DNA of 64,000 nt. Source: Niallia sp. FSL W8-0635 (GTDB taxonomy: Bacteria > Bacillota > Bacilli > Bacillales > Cytobacillaceae). The stretch is from the NCBI RefSeq assembly GCF_038007965.1, contig NZ_JBBOYD010000001.1, positions 3,016,501 through 3,080,500 on the forward strand, read 5' to 3'. Below are positions 1-9,401 of the stretch, piece by piece. The notes under the pieces were generated by a model that was not told the origin of the DNA, made no database searches, and worked only from the letters and a program-made list of their open reading frames with translations. The translations under genes were made by a program, and so were the position numbers. Each line of letters opens with the position of its first letter. Positions within the stretch are counted from its first letter, which is position 1.

Positions 1-188
1 TGATCCTTTTCTCTGTATTCCTTATTTATTTCTTGAATTTGCTCATTGTGAACAAAAGTGATGGACAGCTCAATTTCCCCTTCCAATTGTTGTTTCTCCG
101 CAGCAAATTGAAGAAGGTCATGAATTTTGGTTATTTCACTTTCCTTTACTTTTTCCGTTTCATCAATAAAATCAATTTCTAAATTCAT
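1..188 (-). CDS. ybeY: Endoribonuclease YbeY, 5' part only
   Basis: This is the first 62 or so codons of the rRNA maturation RNase YbeY (YqfG in B. subtilis), a metal-dependent endoribonuclease of 16S rRNA processing and 70S quality control. The N-terminus begins MNLEIDFIDETEKVKE and continues with a typical YbeY stretch ending at an INKEYREKD motif. The catalytic HGxLHLxGYDH region would lie beyond the left edge. An AAAGGAAG ribosome binding site precedes the ATG. It sits 12 bases after pgpH, and the order phoH-pgpH-ybeY is the usual Bacillus order. Identity is secure. Intactness cannot be judged because the gene runs off the window. Confidence 0.9.
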   Translation of the reverse strand, partial: MNLEIDFIDETEKVKESEITKIHDLLQFAAEKQQLEGEIELSITFVHNEQIQEINKEYREKD

Positions 189-200
189 ACTCTACTTCCT

Positions 201-2372
201 TTACTTTTTCATTTCTGGATATTCGATTCGTGAATGAAATATCCCTTTTAAAGTTTCACTCAATGTATTTCGAACAATTTCTAATTCCTTTAATGTTAAA
301 TCACATTCGTCTAATTGTCCATCTTGCAACCGATCGGAAATAATATTTTTAATTAAAGAATCAATTTGAACCGTTGTTGGAGCATTTAAACTTCTAACAG
401 CAGCCTCTACACTATCAGCAATTCCGATAATGGCTACTTCTCTTGTCTGTGCCTTTGGACCAGGATAGCGGTAATCACTTTCATTTACGTCACCACCCTT
501 TTCTTTAGCCTTATAATAAAAATATTTTAATAAGGAAGTGCCATGATGCTGTTCTGCAATATCTACTATTTCTTTCGGTAATTTATATTTTCTTAACAAT
601 TCCGCACCATCTGTCGCATGAGCAATAATAATATTTTTACTTGCTTGAGGTGGGATACGATCATGGGGATTTCCCATATTCATTTGATTTTCAATAAAGA
701 AATGTGGTCTTTTTGTTTTGCCTATATCATGATAATAACAACCCACTCTCGCGAGTAAGCCATTAGCTCCAATCGCTTCACAGGCAGATTCAGCTAAATT
801 TGCCACCATAACACTATGATGATACGTACCAGGTGCTTCGGTTAAAATCTTACGTAAGAGTGGATGATTTGGGTTTGATAGCTCAATTAGCTTGATTGTA
901 GAAAGTACTCCAAAGCCAGTTTCTAGGAAGGGAAGAAACCCAATCGTCAAAACAGCAGAGCTTATTCCAGATATTACTGCCAACAAAATAAAAACACCAT
1001 ATTCTTTCGCTCCATAATGACCATTTTGTAAATACAATATTGCTAATATCGTCACTATATTGATGAAAGAGATAAAGAAGCCTGCGTAAAGAATATTGGT
1101 TCGTTGATTCCTTTTGTTTAAAAAGAGTATTCCCGCTAAACCACTGGCTATTATATATATACCCATTCCAACATTAAAAGTTCCTGCAACCCCTTCATTA
1201 AACATAATCATTCCACATATTGCAAGAATTATCGTCACCATAATGGCGGATTTTTCTTCCATTAATATTTTTATTAGCATTACTGCCATTGCCGCCGGAA
1301 AGATATAGCCTATCTCTGTATATTCAAATTGCTGAAATACACTTACTGTTTTCATCAGTAAGACGGTAACACTAATAATTAGAAAGAACATTAAATAGAA
1401 AGGAATATTTTTCTCTTTTTCCATTGCCGTTCTTCTGAATATATAAAAATATAATAAAGAAAGTATCGCCAAAATTATTATGCCTAAACCGATAAATGGT
1501 TGAATAGAATTATCGCTGTCTAACAATCCAACAAGCTCTAGCTGTCTGTGAATTTCTCGGCTAATTAGCTGCCCCTCTTCTACAAGAACTTGACCTTGAA
1601 GGACTCTGATCGGCTCCACGCTATCCACCGCTTGCTGACGCATTTCTTCCGTGGCAGTTGGATCGTAAAACTCATTTTGAATAATCGCAAATCTTCCTAG
1701 ATCAATACTTGCACTCTTTAAATCGGATGTTAAGCCGTCGTTAACCTTTAAAATATCCTCCACTCTTTTTTTAGCATTTTCTACTTCATCGGATGGAATC
1801 TTTCCATTCATCACTGTATGTATCGCAGTCACTGTTATATCTTTGGCTATTTCTAATTGATCTTCAGAATAAGGGATAAGGGATTTTAAAGAACGATCCA
1901 TAATTCCGTTCGTCACTTCATTTGTCAACTTTCCTTTTAATAATTCGAGCTTTTCATCCACAGATGGCTCCTCTATTGACTCCTGATCCTTATCATCCTC
2001 TTCCGCTTTTTTTCGTTTTTCTTCTAGATCTTTCTCCACTTCATTATTTACTTCTGTTACAGAATCAAATATAGAGGATATTAAATCAACGCGATTTTGC
2101 GCAATTTCTTTATTAACAACATATACATCTTGTACTTGGTTTTTCGCTTCTTCTTTCTTCTTCTCTGTACTTTCCTTATCTTCTACCGTTATTGGTGATC
2201 GAATCGTTTGATCTGCTACAGAAAAAAGCTGAACATTTAATTTTTCTGGCTTTACGTTGCCATAAAGCGTAAAGAATAAAATTACACCAATAAGAACAAA
2301 AAGAGTTATTTTAAAAAAGGTAATATTCATTAGTTTTATTAAGTTATTACTTATTCTTTGCCAAACGCTCAT
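201..2372 (-). CDS. pgpH: 7TM-HD cyclic-di-AMP phosphodiesterase PgpH
   Basis: PgpH (YqfF) hydrolyses the second messenger c-di-AMP at the inner face of the membrane. The 723 residues follow the family plan: one N-terminal membrane segment (about residues 17-38), a long charged extracytoplasmic domain to about residue 290, a block of seven membrane segments, and a C-terminal cytosolic HD domain. The metal-binding residues are visible as HH near residue 518, the HD pair near 548 (YYHDIGKTKRP) and a later EQHHG. A GGGAGG ribosome binding site precedes the ATG. The phoH terminator lies upstream, so pgpH probably has its own promoter in the 305-base gap; none is obvious. An imperfect 9-bp inverted repeat (2392-2400 with 2427-2435) lies in its leader. 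The family assignment is firm. Confidence 0.95.
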   Translation of the reverse strand: MSVWQRISNNLIKLMNITFFKITLFVLIGVILFFTLYGNVKPEKLNVQLFSVADQTIRSPITVEDKESTEKKKEEAKNQVQDVYVVNKEIAQNRVDLISSIFDSVTEVNNEVEKDLEEKRKKAEEDDKDQESIEEPSVDEKLELLKGKLTNEVTNGIMDRSLKSLIPYSEDQLEIAKDITVTAIHTVMNGKIPSDEVENAKKRVEDILKVNDGLTSDLKSASIDLGRFAIIQNEFYDPTATEEMRQQAVDSVEPIRVLQGQVLVEEGQLISREIHRQLELVGLLDSDNSIQPFIGLGIIILAILSLLYFYIFRRTAMEKEKNIPFYLMFFLIISVTVLLMKTVSVFQQFEYTEIGYIFPAAMAVMLIKILMEEKSAIMVTIILAICGMIMFNEGVAGTFNVGMGIYIIASGLAGILFLNKRNQRTNILYAGFFISFINIVTILAILYLQNGHYGAKEYGVFILLAVISGISSAVLTIGFLPFLETGFGVLSTIKLIELSNPNHPLLRKILTEAPGTYHHSVMVANLAESACEAIGANGLLARVGCYYHDIGKTKRPHFFIENQMNMGNPHDRIPPQASKNIIIAHATDGAELLRKYKLPKEIVDIAEQHHGTSLLKYFYYKAKEKGGDVNESDYRYPGPKAQTREVAIIGIADSVEAAVRSLNAPTTVQIDSLIKNIISDRLQDGQLDECDLTLKELEIVRNTLSETLKGIFHSRIEYPEMKK

Positions 2373-2635
2373 ATTTACCTCCCATCGTTAAAAATAGGTT
2401 TAATTTGCTACATTACTCTCATCATGAACCTATTTCTTCATCCTTAACCTATCTCGTTGTAAGTTCTTCCTATGAAGTTGGTTAGAGGCTTCCCTTCACT
2501 TTCTTTGCTAGATAAATAAAGCCACTATTGTAAAAGAAAAATACTTATGATATGTAAAATGATAACAGTTTTTTCGATTGTTTTCACCCTTTTTCGAAAT
2601 ATTTCATGTTTCTTAACACTAGCAAACAAAAAAGA

Positions 2636-2670
2636 CAATACCGTTAAGCATCAAAGTACTTAAGGTATTG
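2636..2670 (-). terminator. Intrinsic terminator after phoH
   Basis: CAATACC-g-TTAAG pairs with CTTAA-g-GGTATTG around a 10-base loop, and an A-rich run on its left (2624-2633) reads as a U tract for leftward transcripts. It closes the yqfC-yqfD-phoH unit. The remaining 260 bases up to pgpH hold no reading frame that I can support. Confidence 0.75.
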
Positions 2671-2677
2671 CCTTTCT

Positions 2678-3643
2678 TTAAATATCCTGTTTTCCGTAAG
2701 CATGGATAATTTTTCCGACTAATGGATGTCTTACAACATCACTTTCTTCTAAGTGAACAAAGCCAATCCCATTAACCTTTTGCAAAACTTGTTCCGCAAC
2801 AATCAAACCAGATTTGACACCTTTTGGTAAATCTATTTGCGTTGTATCACCCGTTATCACCATCTTGGAACCAAATCCAAGTCTTGTTAAAAACATTTTC
2901 ATTTGCGCATGTGTCGTGTTTTGCGCTTCATCTAATATAACAAAAGCATCATCTAATGTTCTTCCTCTCATATATGCGAGAGGTGCTACTTCAATCGTGT
3001 TTCTTTCGATCAAACGAGTTGTATGCTCCATCCCAAGAACATCATGCAACGCATCATATAATGGGCGCAAATACGGATCCACTTTTTCTTTCAGATCTCC
3101 TGGCAAGAAGCCTAAACTTTCGCCCGCTTCAACAGCAGGTCTTGTTAAAATAATTCTGTTTACTTTACCGCTCTTTAAAGCATTTACTGCCATCACAACT
3201 GCTAAATAAGTCTTTCCAGTACCGGCAGGACCAATTCCAAACACTAAATCATTTCTTCTAATAGAACGTATATACTCACTTTGTCCAATCGTTTTAACTC
3301 TAATTGATTTCCCTTTAATCGTTTTCGCTATTTCTTCATCATATAGTGACCCGAAATATTCCAGCGTCCCTTTTTTCGCCAATGAGATTGCATATATAAC
3401 ATCTCGTTCACTAATAGATACACCTTTACGGATGACTTGTAAAAGTTTATCAACAATATCTCCAACAAGCTCGATTGAATCAGGACTTTCAGAAGAAACA
3501 AGCAGCGTTTCTCCCCTCGTTACGATGTTACAATCTAATTCTTTTTCAAGCACTTGCAGATTGCTATCTCCATTACCAAGTAAAGCAATAGCTTCGTTTG
3601 GATCTTTCAATTTTACATTCATCGTTTTTAAATCTTCTGTCAT
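2678..3643 (-). CDS. phoH: PhoH family ATPase
   Basis: PhoH (YqfE) is a cytosolic P-loop ATPase related to helicase domain 1. In many Firmicutes it sits beside ybeY and is thought to act in RNA metabolism. At 321 residues it has the normal length. The Walker A motif GPAGTGKT is at residues 138-145 and the Walker B region reads FVILDEAQN, followed by a sensor-like TGDTTQ. The first 130 residues form the usual KH-like N-terminal part. The start overlaps the end of yqfD by four bases (ATGA), implying translational coupling. The exact biochemical role is not established in the family. Confidence 0.93.
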   Translation of the reverse strand: MTEDLKTMNVKLKDPNEAIALLGNGDSNLQVLEKELDCNIVTRGETLLVSSESPDSIELVGDIVDKLLQVIRKGVSISERDVIYAISLAKKGTLEYFGSLYDEEIAKTIKGKSIRVKTIGQSEYIRSIRRNDLVFGIGPAGTGKTYLAVVMAVNALKSGKVNRIILTRPAVEAGESLGFLPGDLKEKVDPYLRPLYDALHDVLGMEHTTRLIERNTIEVAPLAYMRGRTLDDAFVILDEAQNTTHAQMKMFLTRLGFGSKMVITGDTTQIDLPKGVKSGLIVAEQVLQKVNGIGFVHLEESDVVRHPLVGKIIHAYGKQDI

Positions 3644-4833
3644 TCTGTATCTCCTTGAGTTAGAGGTTGTGCTTTCGCAATATTTTCAATTGTAGTAAAA
3701 GCTATATTTAATTTTACTTTACCATTCTTTATGTCTCGTTGTAAAATTTTTTCTTCCTTTATTTTTCCATCTTCCCCAATTCGTTTCATAATATCCTTTC
3801 GGGCATCCTCTTTACCTTTTTTCACCGCTTCCTTCTCCGTATAGCCCCTTGTTACGATTTCCTTTTCTCGATAAGTCTTATTAACAATCTTAATCGGTAA
3901 CTCCCATTTAAAAAACTTAACATTTGATTCATTTTCTTCCTTTTCGAATTCCTTATATTCTATTTTGCCAAATCCCCAAACAGGTATATTCCACTTACCA
4001 ATATTTATATAAAATTTTTGTTTTTCCTCTCCATTAAATACTTGGAATGTTGTTTCCAACGGAACTGTCACTTCTGTTGTATACCATACTTCCCCCCATA
4101 CCTTCCCTTTAGCAGAAACAGTTTTTGCATTATCTTCTTTCCCAATTGTTCCTGAAACTAATAACTGCCCTTTTCTTACAACTTCGTTCATTGTATATTG
4201 CTTTGTACCAGATTCTACAAAATCAGATATGATTGTTGCTTTTTTTGTAGCCACTAAGTTTTGCGGTCCAACTTCTTCCTTCTTCTTCGGTTCATTTTTT
4301 TCAACAACCTGAAAATGATAAGTTGTCCCTTTTAATTCAACACCAATCCATGTAATCGCATCGATATTATTTGTTAATTCCGCTTGTATTTCATCTAATT
4401 CCTTTGCTAAAAATTGAAACTGACCGATTTTAATGTCCATCTTATCCAATTGTTTACGTATTTGATATTCCGTCGCTGGATTTGCCCCTTTGATTTCTAT
4501 TCCCCAAACCATATTTGATAAAGTAAGAACTAGTCCTAAAAAAAGAAACACGCCAATTACAAATCCACTATTCTTCCACATCCTTTTATATAGAAACGGA
4601 GCTCCAGCTCTGCGCTGAAACTCTATTTTTATGCCGGTGTCTCTTACTAAATGACGAAGACGATGGATTTTCTTTAAACTAATTTGAAAAGTTACGGTAT
4701 TCGGTCCATGTTTCTTTATGTTCCAGACTGAAATATCATTCTTTAATAGCTTATTTAAAAACCGTTCTAATCCTTTGCCCGTTGCCTTCACTGTTATAAT
4801 CCCTGTGATATACTCTACCCAATGATTTTTCAT
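3640..4833 (-). CDS. yqfD: Sporulation membrane protein YqfD
   Basis: YqfD is a mother-cell sporulation protein (sigma-E regulon in B. subtilis; stage IV protein family). The cytosolic N-terminal ~90 residues precede one membrane segment (about residues 85-107) and a long extracytoplasmic domain containing the conserved block ITWIGVELKGTTYHFQVVEKNEP. The frame is open for six codons upstream from a GTG, but I chose the ATG at 4833 because GGGAGG lies five bases before it and the protein then begins MKNHWVEYITG like its relatives. About 397 residues. It lies 14 bases after yqfC and overlaps phoH. Molecular function is unknown. Confidence 0.9.
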   Translation of the reverse strand: MKNHWVEYITGIITVKATGKGLERFLNKLLKNDISVWNIKKHGPNTVTFQISLKKIHRLRHLVRDTGIKIEFQRRAGAPFLYKRMWKNSGFVIGVFLFLGLVLTLSNMVWGIEIKGANPATEYQIRKQLDKMDIKIGQFQFLAKELDEIQAELTNNIDAITWIGVELKGTTYHFQVVEKNEPKKKEEVGPQNLVATKKATIISDFVESGTKQYTMNEVVRKGQLLVSGTIGKEDNAKTVSAKGKVWGEVWYTTEVTVPLETTFQVFNGEEKQKFYINIGKWNIPVWGFGKIEYKEFEKEENESNVKFFKWELPIKIVNKTYREKEIVTRGYTEKEAVKKGKEDARKDIMKRIGEDGKIKEEKILQRDIKNGKVKLNIAFTTIENIAKAQPLTQGDTE

Positions 4834-4847
4834 AAGTTCCTCCCAAA

Positions 4848-5132
4848 TCACTCATTTATGTATAAGACTTGATCTATTTTTCCCTCTAACAGTATTTCTT
4901 CTGGTAAAATTGTTTTAATAACAAATCCTTTTCCTTTAATCAAAAGTTGCCCTTGTTTTAAAAGTAATCGTAATTCTTTATCTGAAAAGGTGATTAATCC
5001 ACGGTGGTTCTCTACATAAACATGTATTTGTCCAATCATTGTGATTCTAGGTAAGTCCATCATGACATCTTGAGGAAGTTCTAAGTTTTTGATCATCCAG
5101 TTCCGCAAGTTGTTTCCCCACTTTTTAGCCAT
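4848..5132 (-). CDS. yqfC: Sporulation protein YqfC
   Basis: YqfC is a small sporulation protein of unknown mechanism, produced in the mother cell in B. subtilis. The 94 residues match the family in length and in having a YabP-like core (residues ~25-90, with ITMIGQIHVYVENHRGLITFSDKELRL). No signal peptide or membrane segment is evident. A run of six G preceded by AAA (GGAAAGGGGGG on the coding strand) serves as ribosome binding site, somewhat far from the ATG. It is the first gene of yqfC-yqfD-phoH. A sigma-E promoter is expected upstream, but I could not identify one confidently in 5133-5300. Confidence 0.9.
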   Translation of the reverse strand: MAKKWGNNLRNWMIKNLELPQDVMMDLPRITMIGQIHVYVENHRGLITFSDKELRLLLKQGQLLIKGKGFVIKTILPEEILLEGKIDQVLYINE

Positions 5133-5302
5133 AAAAAAAGAACCCCCCTTTCCTCTCTATTATGAGATTCTCTAGATAGACGGTACACTTTCTAACACTT
5201 ACTATCATCATATTCAGGGAGTTTTACATTATGCTAAGAAAAACTCTTGCAACAGGCTATCTCAGGAGATTTTCTTCCGATTTTAGTTTATTTAACAAAT
5301 AA

Positions 5303-5364
5303 AAAGAGTTATTATCAAGCAATCTTTTCTCTATAGGAGAAATAATGCTTGATAATAACTCTTT
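5303..5364 (-). terminator. Strong intrinsic terminator after yqfB
   Basis: A perfect 19-bp stem: AAAGAGTTATTATCAAGCA at 5303-5321 pairs with its exact complement at 5346-5364 around a 24-base loop. A-rich sequence on the left gives a U tract for leftward transcripts. It ends the yqeZ-floA-yqfB operon five bases after the yqfB stop and insulates yqfC. Confidence 0.9.
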
Positions 5365-5369
5365 ATGGA

Positions 5370-5813
5370 TTAATTCATGTTCTTCGCTTTGCGCTGCATA
5401 GAGGCTCTATGCGGATTTCTTGCTCTAGGGGAAGCTAATACTTCGGAAAATACTACCGCTTGAATAATATTATCCTTTGTAAAGAAACCTTCTGAATCCG
5501 CATTTGCTTCCTTTTTAAGGATTGGTGCTTGAACTCCTCTATTTCGCTGTTTTTCCATCATTTTAATTTTCTTTTGTAAACTTGCATTTTCCCGCTCTAG
5601 CCTTTCTAGCTCAGAAAGTGGCTTTTCCACATTCTGAACTATTTTTTTAGGCTTCTCAGGTGCGGCAATTACTGTTGGTTCTCTTATAACATCTGGTTTT
5701 ACAGACTTTGGCGCTTGTGGTCTAGTTTGCTTTGGTGCTTGTTTTTTACTTTTATCAAAAACAGAGGAGAAGAGAAAAGCTGCAACTGCAATAATTATTG
5801 GAAGGATTTCCAA
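5370..5813 (-). CDS. yqfB: YqfB-type small membrane-anchored protein
   Basis: This 147-residue protein is the third gene of the flotillin operon, the position of yqfB in B. subtilis. It has one hydrophobic N-terminal segment (residues 3-18, EILPIIIAVAAFLFSS). A basic, proline-rich linker follows, then a predicted coiled coil at about residues 68-95 (LSELERLERENASLQKKIKMMEKQ) and a basic tail. It probably sits in the membrane with most of the chain in the cytosol. Sequence conservation in this family is low, so the symbol rests mainly on position and architecture. Its function is unknown; a structural or regulatory role with FloA is an inference from operon membership. Confidence 0.7.
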   Translation of the reverse strand: MEILPIIIAVAAFLFSSVFDKSKKQAPKQTRPQAPKSVKPDVIREPTVIAAPEKPKKIVQNVEKPLSELERLERENASLQKKIKMMEKQRNRGVQAPILKKEANADSEGFFTKDNIIQAVVFSEVLASPRARNPHRASMQRKAKNMN

Positions 5814-5839
5814 ATCATACTCCCTCCCTTTCCAAAAGT

Positions 5840-6841
5840 TTACTCATTATCATCTTTATTTTTTTGATCATCTGTCAATTTGCCAATAGAGCCTCTCATT
5901 TCTGTATCAGCTGTAATGTTTTGTAAATTCATATAATCCATTACTCCAATATTTCCTGATCGTAATGCGTCAGACATAGCCATAGGAACTTCCGCTTCTG
6001 CTTCGACAACTTTAGCACGCATTTCTTGTACTCTTGCTTTCATCTCTTGTTCTTGAGCAACAGCCATCGCTCTACGTTCTTCCGCTTTAGCCTGCGCAAT
6101 TTTCTTATCTGCTTCAGCTTGTTCTGTTTGCAATTCTGCCCCAATGTTTTTGCCTATATCAACATCCGCAATATCAATCGATAGAATTTCAAAAGCTGTT
6201 CCAGCATCCAAGCCTTTTGATAGGACGGTTTGAGAAATCATATCTGGGTTTTCTAACACTTTTTTATGGTTTTCAGACGAACCGATTGTTGAAACAATAC
6301 CTTCACCAACTCTGGCTACGATTGTTTCTTCCCCAGCTCCCCCTACCAATCTTTCAATATTTGCACGAACTGTAATTCTTGCTTTTGCTTTCACTTCAAT
6401 ACCATCCATCGCAACACCAGCAATAAAAGGTGTTTCAATTACTTTCGGGTTAACACTCATCTGCACTGCTTCTAAAACATCACGACCAGCTAAATCAATA
6501 GCAGCACATCTTTCAAAGGTTAACTCAATATTAGCACGATGAGCAGCGATTAAAGCATTTACAACTCTATCAACATTTCCTCCTGCAAGATAGTGACTTT
6601 CCAACTGATTAATTGTAACGGTTAATCCTGCTTTATGTGCTTTAATAAGCGGATTAACTACACGACTTGGAATAACCCTTCTTAAACGCATCCCAATTAA
6701 GGTGAAGATACTAATTCTAACCCCTGCTGCTAAAGCAGAAATCCAAAGCATTACTGGTACAAAGGTTAACAGAACCCCTAATAAAATAACTGCTAATACT
6801 ACTATTATAATCCAAAAAATTTCTATTCCTCCAAGTAACAT
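5840..6841 (-). CDS. floA: Flotillin-like protein FloA
   Basis: FloA (YqfA) is a bacterial flotillin that scaffolds functional membrane microdomains. The N-terminal ~50 residues carry two hydrophobic stretches for membrane association, followed by an SPFH/band-7 domain. The C-terminal part (about residues 235-285) is an Ala/Glu-rich coiled coil ([21 protein letters not shown]) used for oligomerisation. The 333-residue length is typical. Its ATG shares one base with the stop of yqeZ (TAATG), so the two are translationally coupled. It lies in the sigma-W-type yqeZ-floA-yqfB operon. Identification is firm. Confidence 0.95.
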   Translation of the reverse strand: MLLGGIEIFWIIIVVLAVILLGVLLTFVPVMLWISALAAGVRISIFTLIGMRLRRVIPSRVVNPLIKAHKAGLTVTINQLESHYLAGGNVDRVVNALIAAHRANIELTFERCAAIDLAGRDVLEAVQMSVNPKVIETPFIAGVAMDGIEVKAKARITVRANIERLVGGAGEETIVARVGEGIVSTIGSSENHKKVLENPDMISQTVLSKGLDAGTAFEILSIDIADVDIGKNIGAELQTEQAEADKKIAQAKAEERRAMAVAQEQEMKARVQEMRAKVVEAEAEVPMAMSDALRSGNIGVMDYMNLQNITADTEMRGSIGKLTDDQKNKDDNE

Positions 6842-8181
6842 TACTCATCCTCCTTTTGTATATCTATCGTTAGTATTTCCCTAACAACAATCCTTGAACC
6901 TTCTGCTTTTACTACTTTTACTCTCTTCTCTTTGTCAATAAAACTACCATCACTCACTACATCAATTCTTTCGTCGTCAACAAGAACAACCCCAGCAGGA
7001 CGTAATGCAGTTAAGGTAATTCCTGTTTTTCCGATCAATTCCTTTCGGCTTTGATTGGAAACATAACCACTTTCTGTGTTTGTTGAGTCAGTCAATATTA
7101 TTTTTCTAAAAAATTTCATTTTTCTACCAAACACCTTTACTAATAAGATAGATGCAATAATCGAAACACCTATTGCGATTAAAAGGCTTATCCCTATCAC
7201 CATAAAATCGCCACTCGCAAGAAACATACTGGCAATCACAGCAACAATCCCTATTGCCCCTGCTATTCCTCCAACAACAAAAAATTCCAATATAATCAAG
7301 AGAATTCCTATTATAAAAAGAATGAGGCTTTCATATCCTGCAAGGCCTGCAACCAAGTGACCATAGAAAAATAATAACAAAGCAGAAAGCCCAGCAAAAC
7401 CAGGTAAACCAAATCCCGGTGAATATAACTCAATAATTAATCCTAAACTACCGATCGATAATAAAATAGGAATTATTATAGGGTTTGTTACAAACCTTGC
7501 TATTTTATCTGCAAAGCTTTCATCTATCCTTTCTACCTTCGCATTCTGTAAACCAAGTTCACTAAGCACATCATCTAAACTATGGACTGTATCATTAGAA
7601 TAATTTACCTCTTCCGCTTCCGTTGAAGTCAAAGTTAAAAAAGTTCCTGATTCCTTCATTCCTGGAATTGCGATTGATTTATCAGCCATTGCCATTGCAT
7701 AAATTGGGTCTCTTCCTGTCTTTTCCGCTGCACCTTTCATTGCGGAAATCCAGTAAGATTGTGCTTTTTCATCTGCCGCATTTCCTTGTCCATCAATCAC
7801 TCCAGATGACCCTATCCTGCTTCCCTCCACCATATAGATTTCATCGGTATTTAATGCAATATAGGAACCTGCCGAAATAGCATCCTGATTAATAAAGGTA
7901 ACGGTTTTAATATCAGTTTCAGAAATTCTTTTTCCTATTTCGATTGCAGCAGAAACATCTCCACCAGGTGTATTCATATCAAAAATAATCGCACTAGCCT
8001 GATTTTCTTCCGCTTCCGTAATAGCTCGATCTATAAACTCACTTAAACCTTTTTCCACAGTATTCTTTATCGGTACGACATACACAATTTCGTTATTATT
8101 TGCATAGATAAAACTAGGTATAATCGATAGAAAAAAGATAAAAAGAAGAGGAAGCAATAATCGTTTCTTATGTCTTCTCAA
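6841..8181 (-). CDS. yqeZ: NfeD-family membrane serine protease-like protein (long form)
   Basis: This is the long-form NfeD partner of flotillin. After a signal-like hydrophobic N-terminus comes a ClpP-like domain with the nucleophile region [11 protein letters not shown] and an upstream [15 protein letters not shown] block. A run of membrane segments (about residues 235-350) and a C-terminal OB-fold NfeD domain follow. The open frame reaches 8199, but its first codons contain the ribosome binding site AAGGAGGG itself. I therefore place the start at the TTG at 8181, five bases downstream of that site, giving [11 protein letters not shown] and about 446 residues. A sigma-W-type promoter precedes it. 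In B. subtilis this operon answers envelope stress. Confidence 0.88.
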   Translation of the reverse strand: MRRHKKRLLLPLLFIFFLSIIPSFIYANNNEIVYVVPIKNTVEKGLSEFIDRAITEAEENQASAIIFDMNTPGGDVSAAIEIGKRISETDIKTVTFINQDAISAGSYIALNTDEIYMVEGSRIGSSGVIDGQGNAADEKAQSYWISAMKGAAEKTGRDPIYAMAMADKSIAIPGMKESGTFLTLTSTEAEEVNYSNDTVHSLDDVLSELGLQNAKVERIDESFADKIARFVTNPIIIPILLSIGSLGLIIELYSPGFGLPGFAGLSALLLFFYGHLVAGLAGYESLILFIIGILLIILEFFVVGGIAGAIGIVAVIASMFLASGDFMVIGISLLIAIGVSIIASILLVKVFGRKMKFFRKIILTDSTNTESGYVSNQSRKELIGKTGITLTALRPAGVVLVDDERIDVVSDGSFIDKEKRVKVVKAEGSRIVVREILTIDIQKEDE

Positions 8182-8228
8182 ATTCTCCCTCCTTTCCAAA
8201 CTGTGAATTTTTTTGTTATGACTATCTA

Positions 8229-8254
8229 TACGGTTGAGTTAAAAAAAAGTTTCA
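8229..8254 (-). promoter_or_regulatory. Sigma-W type promoter for yqeZ-floA-yqfB
   Basis: On the minus strand TGAAAC (8249-8254) is followed after exactly 16 bases by CGTA (8229-8232). This is the ECF sigma-W consensus and spacing. The B. subtilis yqeZ operon is known to be sigma-W dependent. The -10 lies about 50 bases before the chosen yqeZ start. Confidence 0.85.
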
Positions 8255-8290
8255 TTTTTTTATTTTTATTTTTATTTTTATTTTTTTTAA
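8255..8290. repeat. Low-complexity TTTTTA repeat
   Basis: About four to five units of TTTTTA in a T-rich stretch directly upstream of the sigma-W -35 box. On the template for yqeZ it is an A-rich upstream tract, which could act like an UP element; this is an inference. Confidence 0.6.
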
Positions 8291-8388
8291 ACTATTTTTA
8301 TTATATGTCTTTCAAAATAAGATAAAACCGTTATCTTGTAAATCGATTCTAGCGCCATTAAGAAAACCCTTTCAACTTAAACATGTAA

Positions 8389-8417
8389 AAAGGCTACAGA
8401 CAATATCTGCAGCCTTT
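8389..8417 (-). terminator. Intrinsic terminator after yqeY
   Basis: AAAGGCTACAG pairs with CTGCAGCCTTT (one mismatch) around ACAATAT, with AAAA on the left as the U tract for leftward transcripts. It ends the rpsU-yqeY unit. Confidence 0.8.
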
Positions 8418-8432
8418 AAAACATAAACTTAT

Positions 8433-8876
8433 TTATGAAAGGTGTTGTTGTACAAGTTTATTTACTAGTGAACCGTCTGCTTTTCCTTTTACTTTAGGCA
8501 TTAAAGCAGCCATCACTTTTCCCATCTCTTTCTTAGAAGAAGCACCTGTTTCATCAATTGTTTGTTTCACAATCTCTGCTAGTTCCTCTTCCGAAAGTTG
8601 TTCAGGCATATATATTTCAACATGTTTTAACTCCGCACGTATTTTGTCAACAAGATCTTCACGACCTGCTTTCTCAAACTCATGGAGGGAGTCTTTGCGT
8701 TGTTTTACTTCGCGAGAAAGGACAGATAACTCGTCTTCTTCAGAAAGATCTCTACCAAGCTTAATTCTTTCATTCTGAATGGCAGCCTTAATCATTCGAA
8801 TTACAACTAGTTTATCTTTTTCTTTGTTTTTCATCGCTTGCTTCATATCATTGTTTAAACGTTCGAGAAGACTCAA
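8433..8876 (-). CDS. yqeY: GatB/YqeY domain protein
   Basis: YqeY is a cytosolic helical protein whose fold matches the tRNA-binding tail domain of the GatB amidotransferase subunit. A role in tRNA-dependent amidation or tRNA binding is inferred in the family. The 147 residues are full length, beginning [23 protein letters not shown] and ending with the conserved [14 protein letters not shown] block. The start codon is TTG, preceded by GAGAGGG at a spacing of about ten. It follows rpsU by 17 bases and shares its promoter, a pairing conserved across Bacilli. Confidence 0.92.
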   Translation of the reverse strand: MSLLERLNNDMKQAMKNKEKDKLVVIRMIKAAIQNERIKLGRDLSEEDELSVLSREVKQRKDSLHEFEKAGREDLVDKIRAELKHVEIYMPEQLSEEELAEIVKQTIDETGASSKKEMGKVMAALMPKVKGKADGSLVNKLVQQHLS

Positions 8877-8893
8877 TTTTGCTACACCCTCTC

Positions 8894-9067
8894 TTAGAAC
8901 TTACGTTTTCTTGCTGCTTCTGACTTTTTCTTACGTTTCACACTTGGTTTCTCGTAGAATTCGCGCTTTCTAGCTTCCTGCAAAGTACCAGTTTTTGATA
9001 CTGAACGTTTGAAGCGACGAAGAGCATCTTCAAGCGATTCGTTTTTACGAACGACGGTTTTAGACAT
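8894..9067 (-). CDS. rpsU: 30S ribosomal protein S21
   Basis: S21 is a small basic protein of the 30S subunit involved in initiation. The 57 residues begin [20 protein letters not shown] and end in a Lys/Arg-rich tail, as in other Bacilli. The frame is open further upstream, but the ATG at 9067 is preceded by GGAGGGAGGG and matches the family start. A consensus sigma-A promoter lies 60 bases upstream. It heads the rpsU-yqeY unit. Confidence 0.97.
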
Positions 9068-9128
9068 TCTCTTTCCCTCCCTCCGAACACAACACACTAA
9101 CATCAACATGGTTTCCATGTACCTTGAC

Positions 9129-9157
9129 ATTATAATATATCAAAGTAACAAGGTCAA
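9129..9157 (-). promoter_or_regulatory. Sigma-A promoter of rpsU-yqeY
   Basis: Minus strand TTGACC (9152-9157), 17-base spacer, TATAAT (9129-9134): near-perfect housekeeping promoter, about 60 bases upstream of the rpsU ATG. Confidence 0.88.
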
Positions 9158-9401
9158 CCGTATTTGACCTAGTTAGACAAATTGTTTTAAAAAAAACGTA
9201 AAAAAAGGGTGTTTTATACATGAATCCAGCCCTTTTCTCCCTCCAATCCTTTCTCCCATTTTATTTTCCCCTCTAAAAAACATTTTAAACGCCACGTCTG
9301 CTAGGTACCTAACACTAGAACTCTTCTATCATTTATTTAGCTGTAAATGGCATGTCCGCAACTATTTCCTCATATATTTTATATAGAGGAGGAAGCATAT
9401 A
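9158..9401. other. Divergent rpsU / yqeW intergenic region
   Basis: No reading frame stands out here. An AAAAGGG...CCCTTTT inverted repeat lies at about 9203-9237 with a T-rich side, a weak hairpin of unclear role. AGAGGAGGAAG just before 9402 is the yqeW ribosome binding site. I could not identify a clear yqeW promoter. Confidence 0.5.
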
